Shown: piece by piece, positions 11,544 to 21,751 of the stretch
How positions within the stretch are numbered: position 1 is the stretch's first letter
How the letters are laid out: each line of letters begins with the position of its first letter
Assembly (NCBI GenBank): GCA_003049435.1
Contig: PYSQ01000088.1
Coordinates: 1 to 64,000 of the forward strand
Origin: Nakataea oryzae
Taxonomy: Eukaryota; Ascomycota; Sordariomycetes; Magnaporthales; Magnaporthaceae
Direction of reading: 5' to 3'
Length of the DNA: 64,000 nucleotides
Made by a program: the position numbers and the translations under genes
The notes under the pieces: model-generated
The model's database searches: none
What the model was told of the DNA's origin: nothing
The model's input: only the letters and a program-made list of their open reading frames with translations

Positions 11544-13521
11544 GGGCGCATCGGCAGCACGCTCGACAAGAAACAAGGCGGATTCGCGCGCCTGGCCGCA
11601 GGGTGCCCACGCGACGCGCCGCCGCACCAATTGCCCGGCCCGACACTGGGCCCCTCCCCCACCCGCTCCGCCCGTGACGACTCTTCGCAGCAGCAGCAGC
11701 GCGCTGTGGGTGTGGGCCAGCAAAACGGGCCGACATTGACCTTTCGGGCCCCAACGGGGCTGCGGGCCATGTACTACCTACCATGCGCCAGAGGGCATGG
11801 GATCCCTTGCAGGGGAGAGCGTGGCCCCCCGGCACCAGAACCCTCTCAGGAGGTGGCAGGGCGCGCGAACGCACGCTGTGCGCATCGCAGTCGGGGTCCT
11901 CTCAGCAGTCCCCCTCCTGCGCGCGTGCATCAGGCGAGACCCCACGCCGGTGAAGCTCGGGTTTGGCGGGCCAGTCGGTCGCAGGGGCGCTGCCTTGGCT
12001 TGTGGGAATGCCCAACTCGTGAAATCCCTGGGCCGCCTGCGGCACATCGCTCTGCCATGACGTAGATGTCGGCGCGGGTCAGACCTCCCGAGATCCCACC
12101 CCGGGAACGGCCGAGGCCCTTTCGGCCAGTCAGATGGGCAGCTGACGAGGCCACACACCCAAGGCGGAGATCACCGCCGGGGTCGGGAGCCGCTTGTTGC
12201 TCCGTCGTATTAAAGCTGCGCTAATTGGACGCTGAGTGCTCTTGGCCATGCGACAAATATTCTTGATATCCTCATACTCGGGTTCCTATCCGTCCATTAG
12301 CGTAGCTGCACGCATACCCTGTCTCCAGGGCCCTTTTCCTTTGTTGATAGATAAGCGAGCGATATGATAGCAAACATTTCTTTTTGGCTCCATTTTTATG
12401 ATAGTACCTACCTATCTAATCAAGCTTAAACACTTGCCATGCGGAATGCGTCTATTGAGCGACAGGTACGTGATAACATGGCTCTGGCTGGCCACCTGAT
12501 TCGGCTCTGGCATCAACCGAGAAAAAACAAATCAAAAATCAGGGACAGATGTGACGCATAGAGATTAGGCGACTTGGGCACTTGGGAGTGTTATATTTCA
12601 TTATGTAGATAGATATTTCCTAGACTTTTTTTGTTTACCAAGGCTCATCGCGTATGAATTTCGGATTGCGGGTGCTGGTCATGCCCAGCATTGTGCAATG
12701 AGCGGGTTAGCCTTGTGCTAGCGTATCAAAATGAAAGCAGAGCAAGAAGTGATGCCCGGGACCCGAGTCAGTCACGCGTGGCAGATGCCCGCCAACCAGT
12801 CCGACGTTGGTAGCCTGCACCTGGGATTTTGGCGACACTTGGCGGAATGAGCCAAGGGAGAGACAAGCCAAGTAGCAAGCCTTGTCTTTTGTGCCGAGAC
12901 CACTCCGGCACGGAACAAGGCACCGTTCCGTTCCAGAGTGCGTCTCGCACAACGTTCGAAGGCCAGCCCAAGGGAGATGAATCCCTCCCAGGATGTGACT
13001 GATGCTTGCCATTAGTTGGCATCTGAGTGTCGAGGCGGACAAGGCACCATCATGACGCGTAACTGCATGGATCCCAGTTGCCATTCTGGAGACAGTAACA
13101 TTAAGGCGTCATGAATTGCTTCGCACATTGACCGCTTGGTCGCAAGCTTGCTGGGAACGAGGCAATGAACAGGGAGTCATAGAAGTTTGACCCAGGTGGT
13201 CCAGAAGAAGGATGCCGTTGACCGCTTGAACAACGCTCACCCAGAGCTTGATGCCTTTGGGCTCCCTCTTTGTCGTCGGCGATTCTTTGTCAGCCTGTTG
13301 GTACATACGTCAACATGGTTTACCTGTTGTCAGCTTTGCAAGTCTCATGTTTCCAACCTTCATTTGTATCAGCAGCACTTCACCGAGAGATAAGAGTCTC
13401 CTCTAGGTGCCTGGCGGCCTCAACCAAGCTGGCCTCAGTTTTGGCGAAAAGCCGCCCTCATTGCTGAGGGCATCGAGGATGTGATTGCCAATGACCGAGC
13501 AACTGAGGCAGCAATAAGCGT
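11544..13521. other. intergenic, no gene seen
   Basis: G+C-rich to about 12200, then more A+T-rich (12200-12680, with CTACCTATCTAAT-type sequence), then mixed. ORFs up to about 175 aa are present on both strands without motifs, signal peptides or consistent codon use. Nothing is supported here. Confidence 0.4.
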
Positions 13522-13761
13522 TCATTCTCCGCCGATCACGCCTGCCGCCATCATGACCTGTGTTGTCTGGTAAACGCCGTCATATTCTGTCGTCACCTTG
13601 GGGGCGAGGTTCAAGGGTTGGGCTGGGCAAGGCGTGCGCTGATGTTCACTGAAGCAAGGCGAAGGTGCGAGCGCTTTATGGCTGGAAAGAGTCCTGGAAC
13701 TGATGATGCTGGCGAGAACAAGGGCGACGGCGATGACGCCCCAGGTCCGCAGGCAGAGCAT
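13522..13761 (-). CDS. candidate small secreted protein (79 aa)
   Basis: The ATG at 13761 sits in a very good context (ACCAATG), downstream of a CT-rich stretch. The N-terminus MLCLRTWGVIAVALVLAS is a short charged start followed by a hydrophobic core, as in a signal peptide or a single anchor, with possible cleavage after ASIISS. The remaining ~55 residues are polar and include two Cys. I do not recognise a family. The ORF could also be the first exon of a longer gene. Length and lack of homology keep confidence low. Confidence 0.3.
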   Translation of the reverse strand: MLCLRTWGVIAVALVLASIISSRTLSSHKALAPSPCFSEHQRTPCPAQPLNLAPKVTTEYDGVYQTTQVMMAAGVIGGE

Positions 13762-14465
13762 TGGTGGCTACGCTGATGCCTCTTCCAACCTCTCTTTGCT
13801 GTCCCCTTTTGTTGCTTGAAGATGGCGCCAAAAGAAGAATCGAGAAAAAGGTCCTAGTAGCCGAAGACGAGATAGAAAGATATAATCGTACAGTTGGGTC
13901 CCTTGTTTTTGTGCTTTTCTGGATGTAGATGGCCAGTGAGCTCTGCTGCATCACCGCCTCGTTAACTGATGATTCCGATGTCCGATATCCGATTTCCGAT
14001 TTCTGCGTAGAACAATCCAAATGGGAGAGGGTGACTGGAAGCGCTGTCTCCCATTTCGCCGGTTGACCAGTTCCGTGTATTCCGCCGTGTTTTGGTTGAA
14101 TTAAAACGAGATATAGAGAGAGAGAGAGAGAGATACTGGGGGGCCAGCCAGCAAGAACGATGTCCGCGTGCCACAAGCCATCCGTCTGTTAGGAAGCACG
14201 CATCAGGGCGACCAGGTCGTGATTCTAGTTGTGGCTGAAAGCAAGCCAAGCGCAATAAAAGGAAACTCAGATGGTGCCGATGGTGATGAGGAAGCCGCTG
14301 CCGATGAAGCTTGTCGCGTGATGTCGAAAACTCCAGAAGGCAATTCTTTGGATATCTGATTTGCCCCCTTTGCGCCTGCAGTACAAACATAAAAGAGATG
14401 TTCCTACATTAAGTCAAAGTGTCGGTCGTCGTCATGGTCGCCAGAGCCAGAGACCCAACAGAGGC
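13762..14465. other. intergenic; contains an (AG)n repeat
   Basis: Spacer between the small candidate ORF and the 3' end of the RRM gene. A tract of about nine AG units lies at 14115-14132. On the minus strand this is a CT-rich element upstream of the 13761 ATG. No other feature is seen. Confidence 0.4.
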
Positions 14466-16004
14466 TTAGCGACGGTCAGATCCGGCTGCAAATTCAAATT
14501 GTCAGTTTTTTGTGTGGCACTAAACATTAGGAAGGCAAAGCATCCAATAGAGCTACGTACCGTAAGGATCGCGAGATTCGCCGCGAGGGCCGTCGTAACC
14601 GCCGGCCGAGGGAGGATCGCGGGAACGCGGGCCATCGCGGTCACGATCGAAGCGCTCACGCTCGCGGTCAACAGGTGGGCGCCTGTCTTCACGGGGACCG
14701 CTGAAGCGATCACGCTCGTCGCGGTAGCGGTCACCACGATATCCGTCGTCACGGTCGCGACGACCATAGCCGCGATCCTCACGAGCAGGAGGGCCACCGC
14801 TGCGGTCGTAGCCGCGGTCATCACGGTAGCCACCACCACGGGGCTCGCGGTCCTCATAACGGCGATCGTAGCCGCGGTAACGGTAGGGATCGTCCCGACC
14901 GCCATAACCACCACCACCGCCACCACGACGGCGATCGTCGAAACGGCCACCGCCACCACGGCCGCCACCACCACCAGGACCGCCGCGCTCGCCCTCTGTA
15001 CAAGGAATCTGTCAGTCTCCAGTTTCTGGTTTTGCTGCGTGGGAGATAATCGCATTGGAAGGGGTCCATGGCGAAGATTGTGATGCTGGGAATGTGTACG
15101 TACCTCGCTTAGGCGGGCCAAAGTACTTGCCCGGAGTGGGCGTGCGCGGGCGGTTGCGACGAGCCTTCTCGATGCTCAGGGTGCGGCCCTCAATCACCTC
15201 ACCCTGAAGGCCCTCGATAGCAGCATCAGCCTGCTCAGTGGTGACCATCTTGACGAAGCCGAAGCCACGCGACTCCTGGGTGTGTGGGTCGCGCATTATC
15301 TGACACTTCTCGACCTCGCCATACTTCTCAAACATGCGCGTGACCTCAGCCTCGACGAGGCGCGGGTGGATGCCGGTCACGAAGAGATTGGAGCCGGGGT
15401 TGTAGGCACCGACCGACTCCTTACGGTCGTCATCATCCTTAGGGGCGGAGCTGTAGTGAAGCGAAAGCGAGGGTGATGTTAGTTTGAAGTAGTAAAGATA
15501 AGGCGACAACGAAAGTGACGACACGAGAATCTGACAAGCTCGGTCACGTCACGGTCATGGGCGCGTGAGCTGAAGGTGAGACTTGCCGGTCGCCGTTGCT
15601 GGGAGAAGCCGAGCGGCGGCGTTCGACCACGTCGTCATTGCGAGGCGAGGCGCTGCGGCGATCGTCGTAGTTGCGAGGAGGCTCGTCTGTGGATAGTACG
15701 CGTCAGAAAAGAGCGATAAAAAAAGAAGGGCGTCAATCGAGTCGCAGATGCTACACGAGGTGGCGATGGAAGGACACAGCCGATGGTTCTCGAAAAAAGA
15801 AAACGACCCGATTGCCCGAATCGCGCGACGCGTTCCGGTGCAAGCGAAGGTGATGGGATGGGGGCGGTGATGGCGACATTGTCCGAAGGTACCAGCAAGC
15901 GATACAGAAAAACGCGTGCGAAAAAAAAATAAACTGGGGATGGAGCACAAACCCTCGAAACGGTCGCCATTCGCGGCTTCGTAGTCCATCGAAGTGGTGG
16001 CCAT
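14466..16004 (-). CDS. RRM / RGG-box RNA-binding protein (transformer-2-like)
   Basis: A predicted nuclear RNA-binding protein of 317 aa, similar in layout to metazoan Tra2 and fungal SR-like factors acting in splicing. An N-terminal arm has RSASPR and RRRSASPS phospho-type repeats. A single RRM follows (RNP2 NLFVTGI, RNP1 ESRGFGFVKM, about residues 67-145), then an RGG/RDR-rich tail with many GYDRR, RDDR and RGGG units. Five minus-strand exons: 16004-15953, 15686-15587, 15450-15104, 14995-14561 and 14485-14466. Intron 2 starts with GCAAGT rather than GT, and is the only join keeping the frame (R then SAPKDDDD). The last exon is only 20 nt and ends AGSDRR. The large first intron (about 266 bp) and the GC donor suggest possible regulated splicing, which is inference. 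Confidence 0.88.
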
Positions 16005-18037
16005 GATTGCGAGAGGCGCGTGCCGGGTTGCCTTGGCTGTCTGATTGTCTGCGTTCCTCGAAGACGATGTCGCGGATGGTAGTCGCGCTCTGTCTTTCTA
16101 TGTGGCAGCAAGGCGAGGCTGATGAGGCTTTCGGTTTGTAGCGAAGCAGACGAAGCCTGAGGGCAGAGCCGCAGGCGAGAATGAATAGCGAGGAGCCTGC
16201 ACAGTGGATACTGCTTAGCTAAGACGGGTCTAGGAGGGCCTCAGCGGAGCAGCCGAGCGATTGACTGACTCCAGATTCAATGCAAAGCGAGGTCGGGGGG
16301 CCAGAAAAGGATTTTGTTCTAAAATGTGGGTAATTACGCACCTTGGGTGATCCGGATCGAGATAGAACACGACGACGCCTGGGTTGGCGGTGGAGGAAAA
16401 GTTGGGTGGGTTCGGGAAAGGGATGGGGGAAATGGAGGAAGGAAAAGGACAGACAGCCCTAGACTGTGCACAAGCTTGTGCGCACAACGAGCGAACAACT
16501 CGGGCGCCTTCTTTTTTTCTGCCGGGACTGGGCGAAGTGACAGCGCCAACCTGTTCTGTTGCCTAGGCCGCCTCATCTGAAAGGGAAAAAAAAAAAAACA
16601 AGAGCAAAGGAAATAAGCGAGAGCTTCCCGCTTCTGGACTAGCGCTGTTTCGCTAATTGGCCGGTGACATGTCGTGTTGGTCGACTCTTTTTTACTGCGG
16701 TCGCATAACGGGGCTCATCTCGCTCAGTGACGAAAACGGCAAGGCGGCCTGCATCCGGCCTCGTTCGCTCGTGCAAGCAACGCTAAAGGAGCGCTATCGA
16801 GCAGGCTGTCGACCATTGGCAGGCATCGTCTGGGGGGTCGACATGGACCCCTGGCGATCAAGAGCAGATTGGAAGCCGAAACGACCGACAACTGCTCGTG
16901 CCCGAGGTTACAGCTGGAGCGGCCGTTGGACGCGCTGTCCCAAAGACCTGCGGGACGCCAAAAGATCTCTCTCAGGACATCCCTGCTTGCGCCCGTGTCG
17001 TGGAGCAAGAAGGAATGCGTTTCTGCCGAACCACGATTCGTTGGGGGGTGCGAGTCGCAAAGGACGGCGACATGCTCAGGAGCCTGATGCTTGTTGCGGA
17101 GAATGAACCTTTTCTCTTATTTTTCTTTTTCTTTTTCTTTTCTTTTTATAATGGGCTCTGGAACGAACCGCCCCGCCAGGTATTTGGTCCAAATTGACCG
17201 CTACCAGCCTCGACAGCCGTGCCGCGCTAGGCTCGCGCACAGCGGACCTTGCAGAGCCTCCCTCCTGTTTCGCGGCTTGCATGCGCCTGTCCCTAAAACT
17301 TGGAAGCCCAAGTCCACAGCTGTGCCAATTATAGTGGGCTTGGGTCGGTTTCCTTTGGTCCTAGTCCAGCGTGTTTCTTCCCCGAGGCTCAAAGTGCAAA
17401 CGCCCAAGGGAGGCCATGCAGCCATTGGGCAGCCTCAGGAGGCCGTCGCAAGTGTCAGTGCACGCTCGAACCTCTCTCTGGCTTTGAAACCCGCGACCGG
17501 GCCGGCACCCGAAGCATGGAGGCCGTGGGACGGCTCCACAGCGTCCCGAGAAAACCCCGCGACCTCCAACGGCTCCCAGCGATTGATGGTTTGGGAGAGT
17601 GGGGGTCGGGTGGGATGAGGGGACAAAGGCCGCCCTGCCCTGCGCCCGATGGCGAAGGAAAGCAAGACGGAGGCTCGTCGGAAGAGATGTGCGGCATGTG
17701 CATAGAGCTACGTAATGATGTCGGGCGAGCCTCGGCAGACGAGTGGAGTCCCCCAGGCGCCATCTATCGGCGGCGAAGATGGCCGCTTGGCCTCCGATAC
17801 CGTCCATAAAAGTCGCCGCTGGCTGAGCGTGCTCCTGGGACGCCCCGCCCCGACAACTAAGCTCAGGTAGCCGGCCAGCGTTGGATCCGTAGAGCCGTGG
17901 GTACAGTCGAAGAGTCATATCCGTCGGGAGAGATACGAGTCTACCCATCTCTACATTTAAACCCCAGCTCCGTGGAGATCACGTTCTCTCCCCCAGACTA
18001 CCATCTCCAACCCCGTGCCATAATCTAGTTGCCCAAC
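16005..18037. promoter_or_regulatory. divergent intergenic region between the RRM gene and GGT
   Basis: About 2 kb containing both promoters. A pyrimidine tract TTTTTCTTTTTC-like lies at 17108-17147. TATA-like CATAAAAG occurs near 17805 and a CT-rich leader (CTCTCCCCCAG) at 17985-18000, just before the GGT start. ORFs of up to about 195 aa on both strands have no motif and are not called. Confidence 0.4.
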
Positions 18038-20124
18038 ATGCCCCTCACCACGCCTTCAGTGTACCGGCCGCCGTCAGAGCACCTGCAAAAGTTTGCCAGC
18101 CGGAGGAGCGTCGTGCACGGCACCAAGGGCATTGTGGCATGCACGCAGCCCCTGGCGGCAAAATGCGGCATAGACATCTTGAACGCCGGAGGAAACGCGG
18201 CTGTGAGTGGATGCAACCAGGGACTGGCGAGGCCGCTCGGAAAAGGGGCTGACCAAGCCACATGCTCAACCTAGGATGCCGCCGTCGCAGTCGGTAAGAA
18301 GACGCACAGCGGTGCTCGTGCAGCAAAAGTCGCATGCTCGCTGACAAAGACCAAGCCGCCGGCATGAACATGACGGAGCCGTGCTCGACGGGTATCGGCG
18401 GCGACATGTTCTGCCTCTACTACGACGCCGCCTCGGGCAAGGTCTCGGCCCTGAACGGGTCCGGCCGCTCGGGGGCCAAGTGCACGCTCGAGGCCGTGCG
18501 CAAGTCGCTGGGCCTGCCCGAGGGCGGCAGGTCCGGCGAGATCCCCGCAACCAGCGTCCACGCCGTCACCGTCCCGGGCGCCGCCGCCGGCTGGGCCGAC
18601 ACGGTGGCGCGCTTCGGGAGCGGCAAGCTGACGCTCGCCCAGATCCTCGCCCCGGCCATCGAGCTTGGCGAGAAGGGCTTCCCTGTGTCCGAGATCACTG
18701 CGCATGCTGTGAGTATACTGGATCCCCAAAATCTTGTCACCGGCCGAGAGAAAAACAGACCTCGTCGGGAGACACGCGCGGTCGTATTAACCAAAAAACT
18801 CCAGTGGGTGCAATCCGAAAAGCGCCTCCGCCAAGCATCGCCCAACTTCGCCGAGATGCTCAAGGCGGACCCCAGCGCCCCGGACGGCGTCCGGGCCCCG
18901 CGGCCGGGCGACATCATGAAGCTGCCCAACCTGGCCCGCACCTTCCGCACGCTGGCAGAGGAGGGCAAGAAGGGCTTCTACACGGGCCGGATCGCCGAGG
19001 AGGTGGTCAAGATCGTCAAGGAGCAGGGCGGCCTGCTCGGGCTGGACGACCTCAAGCACCACCTCGACGTGGGCAGCGAGCCGGTCGACCCCATCTCCAT
19101 CAAGTTCACGGCTCAGGGCGCCGCGTCCGCCGCCGCGCCGGCGAGCGACGGCAAGGGCGAGCCCGGGCTCGAGGTCTGGGAGCACCCGCCCAACGGGCAG
19201 GGCATCGTGGCGCTGATGGCGCTGGGCATCATCCAGGAGCTGGAGCGGGCGGGCCGGATCCCGGCCTTCGGGCCCGAGGACCACAACTCGACGGCGTACC
19301 TGCACGTCATCATCGAGGCGCTGCGCATCGCCTTTGCCGACGCGAGCTGGTTCGTCACGGACCCGGCAGTTGTCAAGGTCCCCAGCGCGGGGCTCGTGTC
19401 GAGCGGCTACCTGGCCGAGCGCGCCAGCCTGTTCGACCCGGCCAAGGCCTCGACGGTGCAGCAGCACGGCGACCCGTCAAAGCACGACTTCCCGTCGCCG
19501 GCCCTCCGGAGCAGCGACACGGTCTACTTTGCCGTGTCGGACGCGCAGGGTAACGCCATCTCCTTCATCAACTCAAACTACAGCGGCTTCGGCACGCACA
19601 TCGTCCCCAAGGGCTGCGGCTTCACGCTGCAGAACCGGGGTTCCAACTTCAGCCTGGACCCGCGCCACCCCAACGCGCTGGCCGGCCGCAAGCGGCCGTA
19701 CCACACCATCATCCCGGGCCTGGTGACCAACATGGCCGACGGGAGCCTGCACTCGGTGTTTGGCGTCATGGGCGGCTTCATGCAGCCGCAGGGCCACGTG
19801 CAGACGCTGCTGGGCCAGGTCGTCGGCGGGCTGAACCCGCAGCAGGCCCTGGACGCGCCCCGCGTGTGCATCGGGCCCGGCATGCCGGACGACGATACGG
19901 GGGAGATGAGCGACGATGTCGTCTACATCGAGGAGGGTATGCCGGAGGAGACGATCGAGGGACTCAAGAAGCTCGGCCACAACGTAGTGCTCGCCAAAGA
20001 CTTTGAAAGGTCGCAGTTCGGGCGCGGCCAGATCATCAGGTACACTCTCGACCCTGTCGATAAGACCGGTTTGTGGTCCGCCGGGAGTGACCTTCGCGGA
20101 GACGGTGCGGCGTACCCGGCGTAG
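18038..20124 (+). CDS. gamma-glutamyltransferase / gamma-glutamyltranspeptidase family protein
   Basis: An N-terminal-nucleophile hydrolase family member, 618 aa, expected to cleave or transfer gamma-glutamyl groups such as from glutathione. Four exons: 18038-18202, 18275-18293 (only 19 nt), 18356-18708 and 18805-20124. Joined, they give DAAVAVAAGMNMTEPCSTG followed by GIGGDMF, a family hallmark. The nucleophile threonine is expected at about residue 418 in SSDTVYFAVSD, at the start of the small subunit; the usual TTH is here TVY, as in the more distant bacterial-type branch. Downstream HTIIPG and GVMGGFMQPQGH fit the substrate-binding loops. No signal peptide is seen at the chosen ATG, so this form is probably intracellular. 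An in-frame TTG nine bases upstream was not used. The gene appears intact. Confidence 0.9.
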
Positions 20125-20442
20125 TAGTGGAAACAACCTGCAGGTAGCCAAAAGTATGCTTCGTGGAACAGAAAGAACCAGCAAACAAAACAAACAAAAG
20201 CCCACCAGGCCCATTGGCTTAGAAAAGTGACAGCATGGGATCAAGGATATGGCGAGGGCGGTCATCTTCCAGCTTCGCATGGGTACCCGTCTCTATGAAT
20301 GGCACCCTAAACGAAACGAAGCTTCAAGTCGCTTGTGTACACAATTAGTTTTATTTTAACCCGCCTTGCCCAGAGGAGCACAAGCTGTTGTACATTCGCG
20401 GCATCCGCGTTGTGTTTGTCTTTGCGCCTCATGTATGTCCCT
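20125..20442. other. convergent 3' spacer between GGT and the glutaredoxin gene
   Basis: About 320 bp of 3' UTR sequence for two genes that face each other. An A/C-rich CAAACAAAACAAAC stretch lies at 20180-20200. No gene is seen. Confidence 0.5.
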
Positions 20443-21133
20443 TCATTCACTCTTGGCGGGTTCCTCGGCCGGCGCCGCAGCCAGCACCTTCTTCTCTGCG
20501 AGCAGCTGGGCCAGCTCGCCGCTCTGGTGCATCGACACGAGAATGTCGCAGCCGCCAACAAACTCCTTCTCGACGTAGAGCTGCGGGATGGTCGGCCACT
20601 CGGAGTACTCCTTGATGCCTGTTTTTTTTTTTTTTTTGTTAGCAACCAGTCTGCCATGTCCAACCCGCCGGGGGAAAAGCACACGCACCTTCCCTCAGGC
20701 TCGGGTCCTCGAGCACGTTGAAGGCGGCAAACTTTGCCGGGTCGACGCCCTGCATGCTGAGCACCTGGATGCTGGCGCGCGAGAAGCCGCACTGCGGCGT
20801 CTCGGGCGTGCCCTTCATGAAGAGCACGACGGGCGCCGACGCCACCGCCTTGTCGATGGCCTGCCGCACGTCGTCCGAGAGGAAGCGCATCTGCTGCAGC
20901 GTCTGGATGCGCCACGCCATCGGTCTCGTCGTCGCCGCGGCCCTGAAGGGGGCGGCCGCGCGTGGAGCCGCCGCACCGGCGCGGCGGAGCATGGTCTGCG
21001 AGCCAGGGGGGGCAAATGCTGTGTTAGCTGTCGGTGTTTCGCTGACTGGAGAGTGCGGTGGGGTATGGGCGTAGCGGCGCGGGGGCTGTCCCCCTGCGCG
21101 ACGTACCGTTGACAGGAATCTGCTCGAGATCAT
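20443..21133 (-). CDS. GRX5: monothiol glutaredoxin, mitochondrial (Grx5 type)
   Basis: A 169-aa protein predicted to carry Fe-S clusters in the mitochondrial matrix and pass them to apo-proteins. The active site is the single-cysteine CGFS in PQCGFSRAS, followed by the glutathione-binding TIPQLYVEKEFVGGCD block; KGTPETPQCGFS is the class signature. The N-terminus (MISSRFLST, then MLRRAGAAAPRAAAPFRAAA) is rich in Arg, Ala and Ser without acids, like a mitochondrial presequence. Three minus-strand exons: 21133-21107 (27 nt), 20995-20689 and 20618-20443; both joins keep the frame. The last intron has an 18-T-like run (A run on the coding strand) just before its acceptor. A short C-terminal AAAPAEEPAKSE extension follows the fold. 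Confidence 0.93.
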
Positions 21134-21751
21134 TTTGGGCTCTGGATCGAGGGTTGTTTGTAGGACTGACTCCAGGTGCTCCCGGCTCCCGCCTGCGATC
21201 GGCTTGGGTGCAAAATTCAGCGATAACTGATGATGTAAGGGGGGTGGCCCGACGGGGCGTTCGTTGTGGACCCCTGCCGTAGCGGGCTGCTGCTGTGTGT
21301 CCGAGCGCAACCAGGTGCTTGATAATAAATAGGATTTTAAAGAAGGAAACGAGCCGTGGAGCATAATGACGCTAGTCCTGATCAGGCGACATCCCCCTCC
21401 AGCAGTATCATCACGACATTGATAACTCAATCAGGTGCATCTGGAAACCTCCCACCAATCTATGTCTTTGGGATCGCAGTCCTCTAAGGCTAACCTCTAA
21501 CCATAAAATTCAAGACATATGGGTACTTTTCTTGCCTATCCGCCGCCTCGAGTCTTCGTCACAAATGTTTCGCCTGTGTTGTACTTTCTTTAGTCGGTCT
21601 CTTGCTTCATCTGGCAAGACTCGGCACAACCGCAAGACTAATTGCTGTTGCTGGATCCCTAACACCCGCGCTGTTCACTTACTACATCCAACTGCCTTGA
21701 AATCCTTCCCAGCTGGCCTCCATAACTCTTGTCGGTGACGGTTGAAGCCGT
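21134..21751. promoter_or_regulatory. intergenic: promoter side of GRX5, 3' side of the F-box gene
   Basis: About 600 bp. A CCAAT motif occurs near 21453-21457. In filamentous fungi, CCAAT sites bind the HAP complex that helps adjust iron-related genes, but one copy is weak evidence. No gene is seen. Confidence 0.35.

Noticed and set aside
16657..17948. Several overlapping ORFs up to 195 codons on both strands
   Set aside because: No family signal, and they lie in the divergent promoter of the RRM gene and GGT.
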